From positions 1 through 40,178 of the forward strand of contig NZ_FZOD01000080.1 of assembly GCF_900188345.1 (NCBI RefSeq): a stretch of 40,178 nucleotides of DNA, given 5' to 3'. The notes beneath the pieces are model-generated. The model saw nothing but the letters and a program-made list of their open reading frames with translations. It did not search any database and was not told where the DNA came from. Shown here piece after piece: positions 6,381-13,947 of this stretch. This stretch comes from Streptosporangium subroseum. Lineage in GTDB: Bacteria; Actinomycetota; Actinomycetes; Streptosporangiales; Streptosporangiaceae. The position numbers and the translations under genes are program-made. The first letter of the stretch is position 1; every line of letters begins with the position of its first letter.

Positions 6381-7759
6381 CATCACTCCTGGTCCTCGAC
6401 GTGGTGGGGTTGACCCCACGAATTTTGGAGCACATGCCCCGGCTGCGCGCTGTCGCCGACGGCGGCTTCCAGGCGTCGCTCGGTACGGTGCTGCCCGCGG
6501 TGACCTGCTCGGTCCAGTCGACCTTCCTCACCGGCGAGCTCCCCACCGAGCACGGCATCGTGGGCAACGGCTGGTACTTCCGCGATGTGGGCGAGGTGCT
6601 GCTGTGGCGCCAGCACAACGCGCTGGTCGGCGGGGACAAGCTCTGGGACGCCGCCCGGCGGGCCCGTCCCGGCTACACGGTGGCCAACGTGTGCTGGTGG
6701 TACGCCATGGGCGCCGACGTCGACTGGACCGTCACCCCCCGGCCGATCTACCACGCCGACGGGCGTAAGGACCCCGACTGCTACACCGCCCCTCCGGAGC
6801 TGCACGACGCGCTCACCACCCGGCTGGGTGAGTTCCCGCTCTTCAACTACTGGGGGGCGCTGGCGGGGATCGCCTCGTCGGAGTGGATCTGCCGGGCCAC
6901 CGAGCAGATCATGGCGGAGCACGATCCCGACCTGACCCTCGCCTACGTGCCACACCTCGACTACGACCTGCAGCGATACGGGCCCTCCGCTCCCCAGGCG
7001 GCCGCGGCCGCCGTGGAGCTGGACCGGGTGCTGACGCCGCTGCTGGACGCGGCCGCGGCGCGCGGGACCACGGTCGTGGCGCTGTCGGAGTACGGGATCA
7101 CGGATGTCTCGCGTCCGGTCGCCATCAACCGGCTCCTGCGGTCCGAGGGTCTGCTGGAGGTCTACACCCAGGCGGGCATGGAGTATCTGGACCCGTGGAC
7201 GTCGCGGGCGTTCGCCGTCGCCGACCACCAGGTGGCCCACGTCTACGTGCGTGACCCGGCCGACGTGCCGGCCGTCGCCAAGCTCTGCGCCACCCTGCCG
7301 GGGGTGGCGGAGGTGCTCGACGACGAGGGCAAGGCCCGGTTCGGGCTGGACCACCCGCGCTCGGGGGAACTGGTCCTGGTCGCCGACCCCGACGCCTGGT
7401 TCACCTACTACTACTGGCTCGACGACGCCCGCGCGCCCGACTTCGCCCGCCTGGTCGACATCCACCGCAAGCCCGGCTACGACCCGGCGGAGCTCTTCTT
7501 CGACCCCTCCGGGCCGGGCGCGGCCAAGCGCAGGGCCGGGGTGGCGCTGCTGCGCAAGAAGCTCGGCATGCGCTACATGATGACCGTGGTCGGGCTCGAC
7601 GCCGGGGCGCAGGCCGTACGGGGCTCGCACGGGCGGCTGCCGGACGATCCGCGCGACGCCCCGGTGCTGCTCTGCTCCGACCCTGCTCCGGCCAGGGAAC
7701 ATGTCGAGGCCGTCGAGGTCAAGGAGTTGCTGCTCGGGCTGGCCACGACGAATACATAG
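6377..7759 (+). CDS. eboF: EboF, alkaline phosphatase/nucleotide pyrophosphatase superfamily
   Basis: 460 residues from ATG 6377 (ATGA overlap). Phosphodiesterase-type member of the alkaline phosphatase superfamily: metal Asp9 in LLVLDVVG, nucleophile Thr43 in LPAVTCSVQS, metal residues in VPHLDYDLQRYGP near 193, LSEYGI near 237 and RGSHGRLP near 417. Such enzymes split phosphodiesters or phosphomonoesters with two metal ions. There is no N-terminal signal peptide, so it would act in the cytosol, possibly releasing phosphate or nucleotide from an inositol-phosphate-like intermediate made by the first gene (inference). It is the last gene of the cluster; the next 265 bases hold hairpins and no gene. 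Confidence 0.83.
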   Translation: MTSLLVLDVVGLTPRILEHMPRLRAVADGGFQASLGTVLPAVTCSVQSTFLTGELPTEHGIVGNGWYFRDVGEVLLWRQHNALVGGDKLWDAARRARPGYTVANVCWWYAMGADVDWTVTPRPIYHADGRKDPDCYTAPPELHDALTTRLGEFPLFNYWGALAGIASSEWICRATEQIMAEHDPDLTLAYVPHLDYDLQRYGPSAPQAAAAAVELDRVLTPLLDAAAARGTTVVALSEYGITDVSRPVAINRLLRSEGLLEVYTQAGMEYLDPWTSRAFAVADHQVAHVYVRDPADVPAVAKLCATLPGVAEVLDDEGKARFGLDHPRSGELVLVADPDAWFTYYYWLDDARAPDFARLVDIHRKPGYDPAELFFDPSGPGAAKRRAGVALLRKKLGMRYMMTVVGLDAGAQAVRGSHGRLPDDPRDAPVLLCSDPAPAREHVEAVEVKELLLGLATTNT

Positions 7760-8024
7760 GTTCCGTACGGACTTCTTCCGATGAGGCCGCCGGCCCGGCA
7801 TCGGTGAGTTCGGACAACGCATCCGGGCGACGGGTGAAGCAGCCCGTCGGCTCCTGCCGGAACGTCGCCGAACCGGCCGGCCCTTGGCGAGATGGGTTCG
7901 GTAGGAGCGCACTCGAAACGACGGCCACCACACATCTCCGGGCACCTGGTCGTACTCGGAGCATCGCGTGGTGGCCGTTCCACGTCGAGAATCACCCGTC
8001 ACCGGGTTAAAAGCGAAGCTTAGC
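7760..8024. other. Gene-free stretch with inverted repeats after the ebo cluster
   Basis: No convincing gene. CGACGGG (7828-7834) pairs with CCCGTCG (7843-7849) as a possible terminator for the ebo transcript. A perfect 11-base inverted pair, ACGGCCACCAC (7921-7931) and GTGGTGGCCGT (7968-7978), encloses 36 bases. The second could be the end of another lost mobile element or a second terminator. The stretch runs into the left IS630 remnant at 8025. Confidence 0.45.
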
Positions 8025-8183
8025 GGTCGGCTCCGGAAGTCCTTCGGGGGGTGATGTGGCATCGTCGAGTACAGCAGGCCGATGGCCGCAGTCATCGTGC
8101 TGCTGGAGGTTCGGCTCCTTCTGTTCGTGTCGCTCGATCTGGGTTAGCAGGTCGCCGGGGTGAACGTCCATCTGAATGGCCGG
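8025..8183 (+). repeat. Left arm of a 159-base inverted repeat (IS630 end)
   Basis: This segment is the reverse complement of 11819-11977 with two differences that I can see. The pair brackets the iorAB genes. Confidence 0.9.
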
Positions 8184-8545
8184 GCGGCCTGGTTGTAGCG
8201 TCGCTCGAAGGCGATGAGCCGGTCTTCGACCTGGTCAGGGCTGGTGAATTCGTTAGGTGTGACGACCTTGCGCTGCACGATGGAAAAGAAGATCTCTATC
8301 TGATGCATCCAGGAGGCGTGGACAGGCAGGTGCACCATGACCGCGTTGGGGAAACGTTGGGCCAGGCGGTCGGCAGCCTTCTTGCCGCGGTGGGAGGAGC
8401 CGTTGTCGACGATCCAGAACACCCGTTTGGCTGAGGCGTACGGCTCGGTCGTCATGACGCGCTCGACCAGGTCCATGAACGGGATGATCCGGTCTTGGCG
8501 AGCAATGCCCGAACACGCGCGCCTGGTAACCGCGATGCCACGGAT
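8025..8545 (-). pseudogene. IS630-family transposase remnant (left copy), 3' part only
   Basis: Reading on the minus strand, the DDE domain is recognised from ARVFGHC (about 8530-8510), shifts frame near 8500, and continues as IPFMDLVERVMTTEPYAS, VFWIVDNGSSHRGKKAADRL (second Asp) and HASWMHQIEIFFSIVQRKV (final Glu), ending RPFRWTFTPATC then TAA. The first catalytic Asp and the whole N-terminal helix-turn-helix are missing. The normal C-terminus (GDLLTQIERHEQK) follows in another frame, so a second frameshift is present at the end. The remnant abuts the iorB stop codon. It cannot make an active enzyme. Confidence 0.85.
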
Positions 8546-8551
8546 ATGTGG

Positions 8552-10888
8552 TCATCCGGTGAGTGCCGCCTTGACCCGATCGGGGGTGAACGGCAGAGTC
8601 CGGATGCGCTTGCCGATGGCTGCGAAGATCGCGTTGCCGATCGCCCCGCCGATGGTGCCGATCGCCGGCTCGCCGGCACCCAGCGGCGGTTTGTCCGTGT
8701 GGTTGATGAGGATCGTTTCGATGGCCGGCACCTCGTTGAACCGCAACACCTCGTACTGCGGCCCGGGGTTGAAGGAGCTCGTCTGCCAGGCCACCGAGGT
8801 GACGCGGTCGTCGGTGTAGAACACCTCCTCCTTGAGGGTTCGTCCGACACCTTGGACAACGTTGCCTTCGATCTGGTTGCGCAGACCGTCGGGATTGACG
8901 ATGAGCCCGCAGTCGTGAGCGACGACCACCCGCGTGACGGTCACCTTGCCGGTGTCAGGGTCGACCCGCACCTCGGCGTAGGTAGCCACATACGCGTTGA
9001 CGACTTCGTACTGATGGAACGCGACGCCGGCACCCGTGCCATCGCCACCGGGCGGCCGTGTGCGCCAGACGTCACGAAGTGCCTCGCAGACCGCGACCGC
9101 CCGCGGATCGGGCAGCGAGGCGATCCGCAGTTCCAGGGGGTCATGACCGCCAGCGTGGGCCAGTTCGTCGAAGAACGACTCGTTGGCGAAGCTGTTGGAG
9201 AAGCCACCGAGCGATCGGAGCGCTGTCGTGCGCGGGATCAAGTACGTCAGCGGACTCGCCGGTGCGGCAGACGTCGGACCGGTCGTCACGAAACTCTTGA
9301 GCAGGCGGGCCTCGACCCGCTGCGGGAAGTCGTACGTCACGGGCGCGTTGCGTCCCGACGAATCCACCGAGCTGCTCGGCAGCGGAGCGGGCAACTTGCC
9401 CATGAGCGTGCCCGCCAGCAGCGTGCCCGGAGTGCCGTCGACCGGCCTGCTGTTCGCGGTCGGCGCGTAGTTCAGGTGCGACCAGGCGATGATGCCGTCG
9501 GGGCCGACGGCACCCTGCATGTCGTGCGCCTGCGCTCCGCCGAGCGGCTCCCAGGCGTGCTCGTCCTGCCGGGTCCACTGCACGCGCACCGGCTTGCCGA
9601 CTGCCTGGGACAGCACAGCGGCATCGGCGGCGCAGTCGTCAGCACCGTTGTGGCCGTAGCAGCCGGAGGCCTCCACGTAGATCACCCGGACCGCGGCAGG
9701 GGCGAGCCCGAGCAGCGGAGCGATCGCGCCGGCGAGCGCGGTGACGTTCTGGGTCCCGGACCAGATCGTCGCCTGGATGCCGGTCGCCGGGTCGGGTGCT
9801 CGACGAACGTCGGCGACCGCGGTGGAGGCGCCCATCCCTCCGTGCATATGGAACGGTGAGAAGTACTGGGAGTTCAGGACCTGGTCGGCGGTCGCGAGGA
9901 TCGGGGCGACGCCGTCATCGATCTCGACTACCGAACGGTAGTGGTTGGCTGGGTCGCGGACCGCCGCTGGAAGGTCGGCCTGAGCGATCATCTTGGGCCC
10001 GGTGGTCCAGCTGACCGATATACCGCTCTTTGGCGAGGCCGCGACGGACGCCGCCCACTCCGATGTAGCCACCACGCCGATGAATCGGTCGTGCTGTACG
10101 ACGTCGACGAAGCCCTCGATCGCCTTGGCCCGGTCAAGATTGCTGATGACGGGCTGCGTCGAGTTGCGACCCGTGGGCCGTACGACCCGCCCGTGCAGCA
10201 TTCCCGGAACCGTGACGTCGTGCAGGAACCGGAAGGTCGCATCCATCTTGGCCGGAAGGTCGACCCGCGGCACGTTGGTCCCGACGACCACGTATTTATT
10301 GGCCGCCATGAGCGGTACGGTCTGGTCGAGCGGGAGGACCGTGACCCCGCTCTTGAGGAGATCCTTGTACGTCACGGTGTGCCCGGATGAGTGACCAGAA
10401 CGGGTGGCGAGGGAGAAGCGGCCGTCCTGGGCCACCAGTTGGTCCGGAGTGACCTTGAAATGTGCGGCAGCCCGGTGCGACAGTTCCTGGAAGGCGGTCG
10501 CCGCCGCCTGCTGGAGCTGGATACCGCCATTCTGGATGCTCTTGGATCCGGTCGTGCCGCCCTGACTGACACTGAGCAAGGTGTCGCCCTGGACCCAGTC
10601 GACGTCCGCCACGCCAAGGCGCAGCTCCTCCACGACCATCTGGGCCAACGCGGTCTGGACGCCCGTACCCAGCTCAACCTTGCCGCTGTAGACCGTGATC
10701 CCCTTCTTGGTGAGGACCAGCCACGACTGCGTCGTGTTCGCCGGCGCCCCCACCGCCTCCACGCGCACCAGGCCGTTCGAGGCAGCGGCAGCTGCGGCAG
10801 CCGACGTCGCGGGTCCTGCCAGTGTGAAGCCGATGGCAAGGGCGCCGCTGCCGACGAGGAACTGCCGCCGGGATGTCTGCACGCTCAT
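8552..10888 (-). CDS. Molybdopterin-binding large subunit of an exported xanthine dehydrogenase-family oxidase (IorB-like)
   Basis: 778 residues from ATG 10888, close to the usual length of isoquinoline 1-oxidoreductase beta subunits. The N-terminus has a twin-arginine signal (SRRQFLVGSGALAIGF, residues 6-21), placing the enzyme outside the membrane. The molybdenum-cofactor blocks are present: GGMGAST near the first cofactor loop, ASGCYGHNGADDCAADA, QWTRQDEHAWEPLGGAQ, HDCGLIVNPDGLRNQIEGN and the C-terminal LGAGEPAIGTIGGAIGNA, whose Glu is the expected catalytic base. It would hydroxylate an N-heterocycle or oxidise an aldehyde using water. The small 2Fe-2S subunit lies immediately upstream with ATGA overlap; no cytochrome or FAD subunit is adjacent. 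The stop codon lies directly against the left IS remnant, and base composition is less G+C-rich than the ebo genes. Confidence 0.86.
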   Translation of the reverse strand: MSVQTSRRQFLVGSGALAIGFTLAGPATSAAAAAAASNGLVRVEAVGAPANTTQSWLVLTKKGITVYSGKVELGTGVQTALAQMVVEELRLGVADVDWVQGDTLLSVSQGGTTGSKSIQNGGIQLQQAAATAFQELSHRAAAHFKVTPDQLVAQDGRFSLATRSGHSSGHTVTYKDLLKSGVTVLPLDQTVPLMAANKYVVVGTNVPRVDLPAKMDATFRFLHDVTVPGMLHGRVVRPTGRNSTQPVISNLDRAKAIEGFVDVVQHDRFIGVVATSEWAASVAASPKSGISVSWTTGPKMIAQADLPAAVRDPANHYRSVVEIDDGVAPILATADQVLNSQYFSPFHMHGGMGASTAVADVRRAPDPATGIQATIWSGTQNVTALAGAIAPLLGLAPAAVRVIYVEASGCYGHNGADDCAADAAVLSQAVGKPVRVQWTRQDEHAWEPLGGAQAHDMQGAVGPDGIIAWSHLNYAPTANSRPVDGTPGTLLAGTLMGKLPAPLPSSSVDSSGRNAPVTYDFPQRVEARLLKSFVTTGPTSAAPASPLTYLIPRTTALRSLGGFSNSFANESFFDELAHAGGHDPLELRIASLPDPRAVAVCEALRDVWRTRPPGGDGTGAGVAFHQYEVVNAYVATYAEVRVDPDTGKVTVTRVVVAHDCGLIVNPDGLRNQIEGNVVQGVGRTLKEEVFYTDDRVTSVAWQTSSFNPGPQYEVLRFNEVPAIETILINHTDKPPLGAGEPAIGTIGGAIGNAIFAAIGKRIRTLPFTPDRVKAALTG

Positions 10889-11418
10889 CGAACCATCTCC
10901 TTGGCGGCCGAGCGGATGGCGGCGACGATACGCGTGTGGGTGCCGCAACGGCAGATGTAGTTCCCTTGTCCGTTGGGCGTCGCACCCGACAGGAAGTCTT
11001 CGATCTCCGCCTCGGAGGGCACCTCGTGGTTGCCCGCCGTGATACGGCCCTCGATCCAGCCCAGCGACCCCATGATCATGCCGTTGGCGCAGAAAGCGCA
11101 CTGGCCGGCCTGCAGTTCCACGAACTCACGCTGAAGAGGATGAGGTCGTTTACCGGACAGGCCATCGAGCGTGCGTATCTCCGCGTTGTCGTCAACCGTG
11201 TGCAACTGGCGGGTGCACGACCGGATGGGAACGTCGTCGAGGAGCACCGTGCAGGCCCCGCACTGGGAGACACCGCACCCGAATCTGGGCCCCTGCTGTC
11301 CGAACCGCTCGCGCAGCCAGTACAGCAGGGCTTCCGAGGTCTCCGAATCCCCCGAGCCGATCGCCTGATATTCAGCAGCCACACGCTTGCCGTTTAGAAG
11401 AATTTTCCTCGATGCCAC
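10885..11418 (-). CDS. 2Fe-2S small subunit of the molybdenum hydroxylase (IorA-like)
   Basis: 177 residues from GTG 11418, with GAGGT eight bases upstream on the minus strand. The plant-type 2Fe-2S cluster ligands are in CGVSQCGACTVLLDD and the following RSCTRQL. The second, all-helical cluster uses CAFCANGMIMG and the C-terminal ICRCGTHTRI. There is no signal peptide, so export would be by hitch-hiking on the twin-arginine signal of the large subunit, as known for this enzyme group. It passes electrons from the molybdenum centre to an outside acceptor that is not encoded here. The stop overlaps the start of the large subunit gene. Confidence 0.88.
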   Translation of the reverse strand: MASRKILLNGKRVAAEYQAIGSGDSETSEALLYWLRERFGQQGPRFGCGVSQCGACTVLLDDVPIRSCTRQLHTVDDNAEIRTLDGLSGKRPHPLQREFVELQAGQCAFCANGMIMGSLGWIEGRITAGNHEVPSEAEIEDFLSGATPNGQGNYICRCGTHTRIVAAIRSAAKEMVR

Positions 11419-11443
11419 GTAGCGACCTCATGTCCCTTTTAGG

Positions 11444-11463
11444 CCCACCTGTCGGTTAGTGGG
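11444..11463. promoter_or_regulatory. Imperfect 20-base dyad upstream of iorA
   Basis: CCCAC (11444-11448) and GTGGG (11459-11463) flank CTGTCGGTTA, 25 bases before the iorA GTG. The form and the CTGTCGGTTAG core are like operators of TetR-type repressors, but no regulator gene is adjacent. Weak, unverified. Confidence 0.25.
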
Positions 11464-11579
11464 TCATTACGATGCAAAGGGTAGGGACTCTTTGGAGCCA
11501 TAAACCTTACGAAACGATGACGTCGGTCGGCCTTCGTGGATCTCACGATGACCGTGGGGGTAGGCAAGGCAAGGCGACA

Positions 11580-11977
11580 GACCTCGATCGGATCGACATC
11601 CGCGACCCGAACTTCGCCACCAAGACCACCCGCGTCCTGGACCTGTACGCACGTATCTTCGACGGCGTCCCCCTCGACAAGGATGAGTACGTCATCTCCA
11701 GCGACGAGAAGACCAGCATTCAGGCGCGCTGCCACCCCACGCTCGCGCCGGGTACGGCCCGCACGATGCGCCTCAACCACGAATACGACCGCGGCGGCGC
11801 GCTGGCCTACCTGGCCGTCCGGCCATTCAGATGGACGTTCACCCCGGCGACCTGCTAACCCAGATCGAGCGACACGAACAGAAGGAGCCGAACCTCCAGC
11901 AGCACGATGACTGCGGCCATCAGCCTGCCGTACTCGACGATGCCACATCACCCCCCGAAGGACTTCCGGAGCCGACC
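11580..11977 (+). pseudogene. IS630-family transposase remnant (right copy) with internal deletion
   Basis: On the plus strand the frame reads IDIRDPNFATKTTRVLDLYA, then DEYVISSDEKTSIQARCHPT with the first catalytic Asp, then LNHEYDRGGALAYLA, and jumps straight to RPFRWTFTPATC followed by TAA. The part holding the second Asp and the Glu is deleted, with the join at about 11817. The N-terminal helix-turn-helix region before about 11580 is not recognisable. The left copy keeps what this one lost and lacks what this one keeps. The 3' segment is the inverted partner of 8025-8183. Confidence 0.85.
11819..11977 (-). repeat. Right arm of the 159-base inverted repeat
   Basis: Reverse complement of 8025-8183. 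Match starts exactly at GGTCGGCTCCGG on the outer side and ends at the internal deletion joint of the right transposase copy. Confidence 0.9.
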
Positions 11978-12108
11978 ACTTAGACAGAGCAGTTGGCGCC
12001 GCCATTCTCGTCTCCGTGCTGCGCGCGTGGGGCTGCGGGGACCGGTTCTTATGGAGTTCCCAGGAAGAGTTTGTAGCACTTTCAACTGAAATTTATGAGT
12101 ATGGGGAA

Positions 12109-12924
12109 ATGGAGCGCGCGCCGCAGGAGGCCGATGCGGCCGCGGCTCAGGGAGCCGTGGCCGGGAGAGCCCGGCGGTTTGTCGTCGGGGGTGGCGCACT
12201 TGTCGTCGTGGCGCTGCTCGCGTACTGGCTGGGAAGCAGCGGTGGGAACGGCGAAGAGGCCGCGCCCAGGCCGAGCGCGACGCCGACGCCCAGTGCGACG
12301 CTCACGGTGCCCGACGTCTTCAAGAGGGTCGGGCCGTCGGTGGTGGTCATCCAGGCCGGGAAGTCACTCGGAACCGGGGTGATCGCGGCCGAGGACGGGA
12401 CGATCCTGACGGCGCACCACGTCGTCAAAGGCACTTCGAACAGAGACGCCGAGGACGTCACCGTGACGTTCGCCGACGGCACCAAGGCGAAGGCCGTCGT
12501 CGCGTCGTCGAACCCCAAGCGCGACGTCGCGACCCTCAAACCCGCGAAGCTGCCGGAGATCGTCGTCCCGGCGACGCTCGGCGGCGCCGCGACCGTGGGC
12601 GCGCCCGTCGTGGCGATCGGCAATCCACTGGGCCTGACCTACAGCGTCTCCACCGGCGTCGTGTCGGGCCTGAACCGGACCGCCGACCGGACCGCCAAAG
12701 ACGGCGACCTGAACGGGCTCATCCAGTTCGACGCCTCCGTGAACCCGGGCAGCTCCGGCGGTCCCCTCCTGGACGCTCGCGGCCTGGTCATCGGGATCGT
12801 CGTCTCGATCGCCGACCCGGGAGGCGACGAGTCGTTCGCCGGCATCGCGTTCGCGGTGCCGATCGGCGCGGCCCTGGGCGGCGGCGAAGGCGACGGGCCG
12901 CCGGGCGACGGGCCCCAGATCTGA
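12109..12924 (+). CDS. Membrane-anchored HtrA-like serine protease without PDZ domain
   Basis: 271 residues if ATG 12109 is used; GTG 12016 would add 31 residues that look unlike a protein start. One membrane segment (VVGGGALVVVALLAYWLG, 25-42) with a short cytosolic N-terminus places the catalytic domain outside. After a Pro/Thr-rich stalk comes an S1C trypsin fold: His104 in LTAHHVV, Asp139 in KRDVATLK and Ser216 in NPGSSGGPLL form the triad. Unlike DegP or HtrA it ends after the FAVPIGAAL strand with a Gly/Pro tail, so no PDZ domain is present. The gap to the MoxR gene is 27 bases with a good ribosome site, so the protease probably shares a transcript with the MoxR-VWA genes. It likely trims or activates an envelope protein (inference). 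Confidence 0.82.
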   Translation: MERAPQEADAAAAQGAVAGRARRFVVGGGALVVVALLAYWLGSSGGNGEEAAPRPSATPTPSATLTVPDVFKRVGPSVVVIQAGKSLGTGVIAAEDGTILTAHHVVKGTSNRDAEDVTVTFADGTKAKAVVASSNPKRDVATLKPAKLPEIVVPATLGGAATVGAPVVAIGNPLGLTYSVSTGVVSGLNRTADRTAKDGDLNGLIQFDASVNPGSSGGPLLDARGLVIGIVVSIADPGGDESFAGIAFAVPIGAALGGGEGDGPPGDGPQI

Positions 12925-12951
12925 CCGAAGCGTCACGAGAAGGAAGACCAT

Positions 12952-13941
12952 ATGACCTCGACCAACTTCTCCGCGTCGGCCCATCCGCTCGAACATGTGC
13001 TGTTCGAGGTCAAACGCACGATCGTCGGGCAGGACGTCCTGCTGGAGCGCATGGCCGTCGCGCTGATCGCCGACGGCCATCTGCTCGTCGAGGGCGTGCC
13101 GGGCCTGGCCAAGACGCTCGCGGTGAGGTCGCTGGCCGCCGCGATCGCCGGGAGTTTCCAGCGCGTCCAGTTCACCCCCGACCTGGTGCCGGCCGACCTC
13201 GTGGGCACGCGGGTCTACCACCAGCACTCCGGGGAGTTCAAAACCGAGCTCGGCCCGGTGTTCGCGAACCTGCTGCTGGCCGACGAGATCAACCGCGCCC
13301 CCGCCAAGGTGCAGAGCGCCCTGCTGGAGGTGATGCAGGAGCATCAGGTGACGATCGGCCGTGAGACGTTCCGGGTGCCCGAGCCGTTCCTGGTCATGGC
13401 GACGGAGAACCCGATCGAGTCGGAGGGCACCTACCCGCTGCCCGAAGCGCAGGTCGACCGTTTCATGATGAAGGTGGTCGTCGACTATCCGACGCAGGCC
13501 GAAGAGCAGGCGATCGTCCGACGAGCGCTGCGTCCGCCCGAACCGCCGCAGCCGATGGTGACGGCCGAGGAGCTGATCGCGATGCGGGCCCGCGCTCAGC
13601 AGGTGTACGTCGATCCGGCGATCGTCGACTACGCGGTACGGCTGGTATCCGTGACGCGTTCCCCCGCGACGGCTGGGCTCGGTGAGCTGGAACGGTATGT
13701 CACCTACGGGGCGAGCCCGCGGGCGTCCATCGCGCTCGTCACGGGTGCCCGGGCGATGGCGTTCCTGCGCGGCCGCGACTACGTCCTGCCGCACGACCTG
13801 TCCGAGCTCGCGCTCGACGTGCTGCGCCACCGCCTCGTGCTGTCCTACGAGGCCCTCGCGGACGACGTCGACGCCGACACGATCATCACCGGGGTGCTCG
13901 GGGCCGTCCGGGCGCCCGACGTCGTCCTGCAGAAACGCTGA
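12952..13941 (+). CDS. MoxR-family AAA+ ATPase
   Basis: 329 residues with AGAAGGAAG upstream of ATG 12952. Walker A is GVPGLAKT (48-55), Walker B LLADEIN (Asp111, Glu112), sensor 1 MATENPIESEGTYPLPEAQ, arginine finger and DRF motif (VDRFMMK), and the C-terminal AAA lid carries YGASPRASIAL, all characteristic of MoxR. Members act as chaperones that load metal ions or remodel VWA-domain proteins. The three following genes encode exactly such VWA partners, and the spacing (six bases to DUF58) shows co-transcription. Cytosolic. Confidence 0.92.
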   Translation: MTSTNFSASAHPLEHVLFEVKRTIVGQDVLLERMAVALIADGHLLVEGVPGLAKTLAVRSLAAAIAGSFQRVQFTPDLVPADLVGTRVYHQHSGEFKTELGPVFANLLLADEINRAPAKVQSALLEVMQEHQVTIGRETFRVPEPFLVMATENPIESEGTYPLPEAQVDRFMMKVVVDYPTQAEEQAIVRRALRPPEPPQPMVTAEELIAMRARAQQVYVDPAIVDYAVRLVSVTRSPATAGLGELERYVTYGASPRASIALVTGARAMAFLRGRDYVLPHDLSELALDVLRHRLVLSYEALADDVDADTIITGVLGAVRAPDVVLQKR

Positions 13942-13947
13942 GCTGCC

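Noticed and set aside
6383..8095. Minus-strand frame of 570 codons opposite eboF
   Set aside because: Composition is that of a high-G+C antisense shadow and no domain is recognisable; eboF motifs are intact on the plus strand.
8025..11977. An active composite transposon
   Set aside because: Neither transposase copy has all three catalytic acidic residues and both are frameshifted; no target-site duplication could be established by eye.
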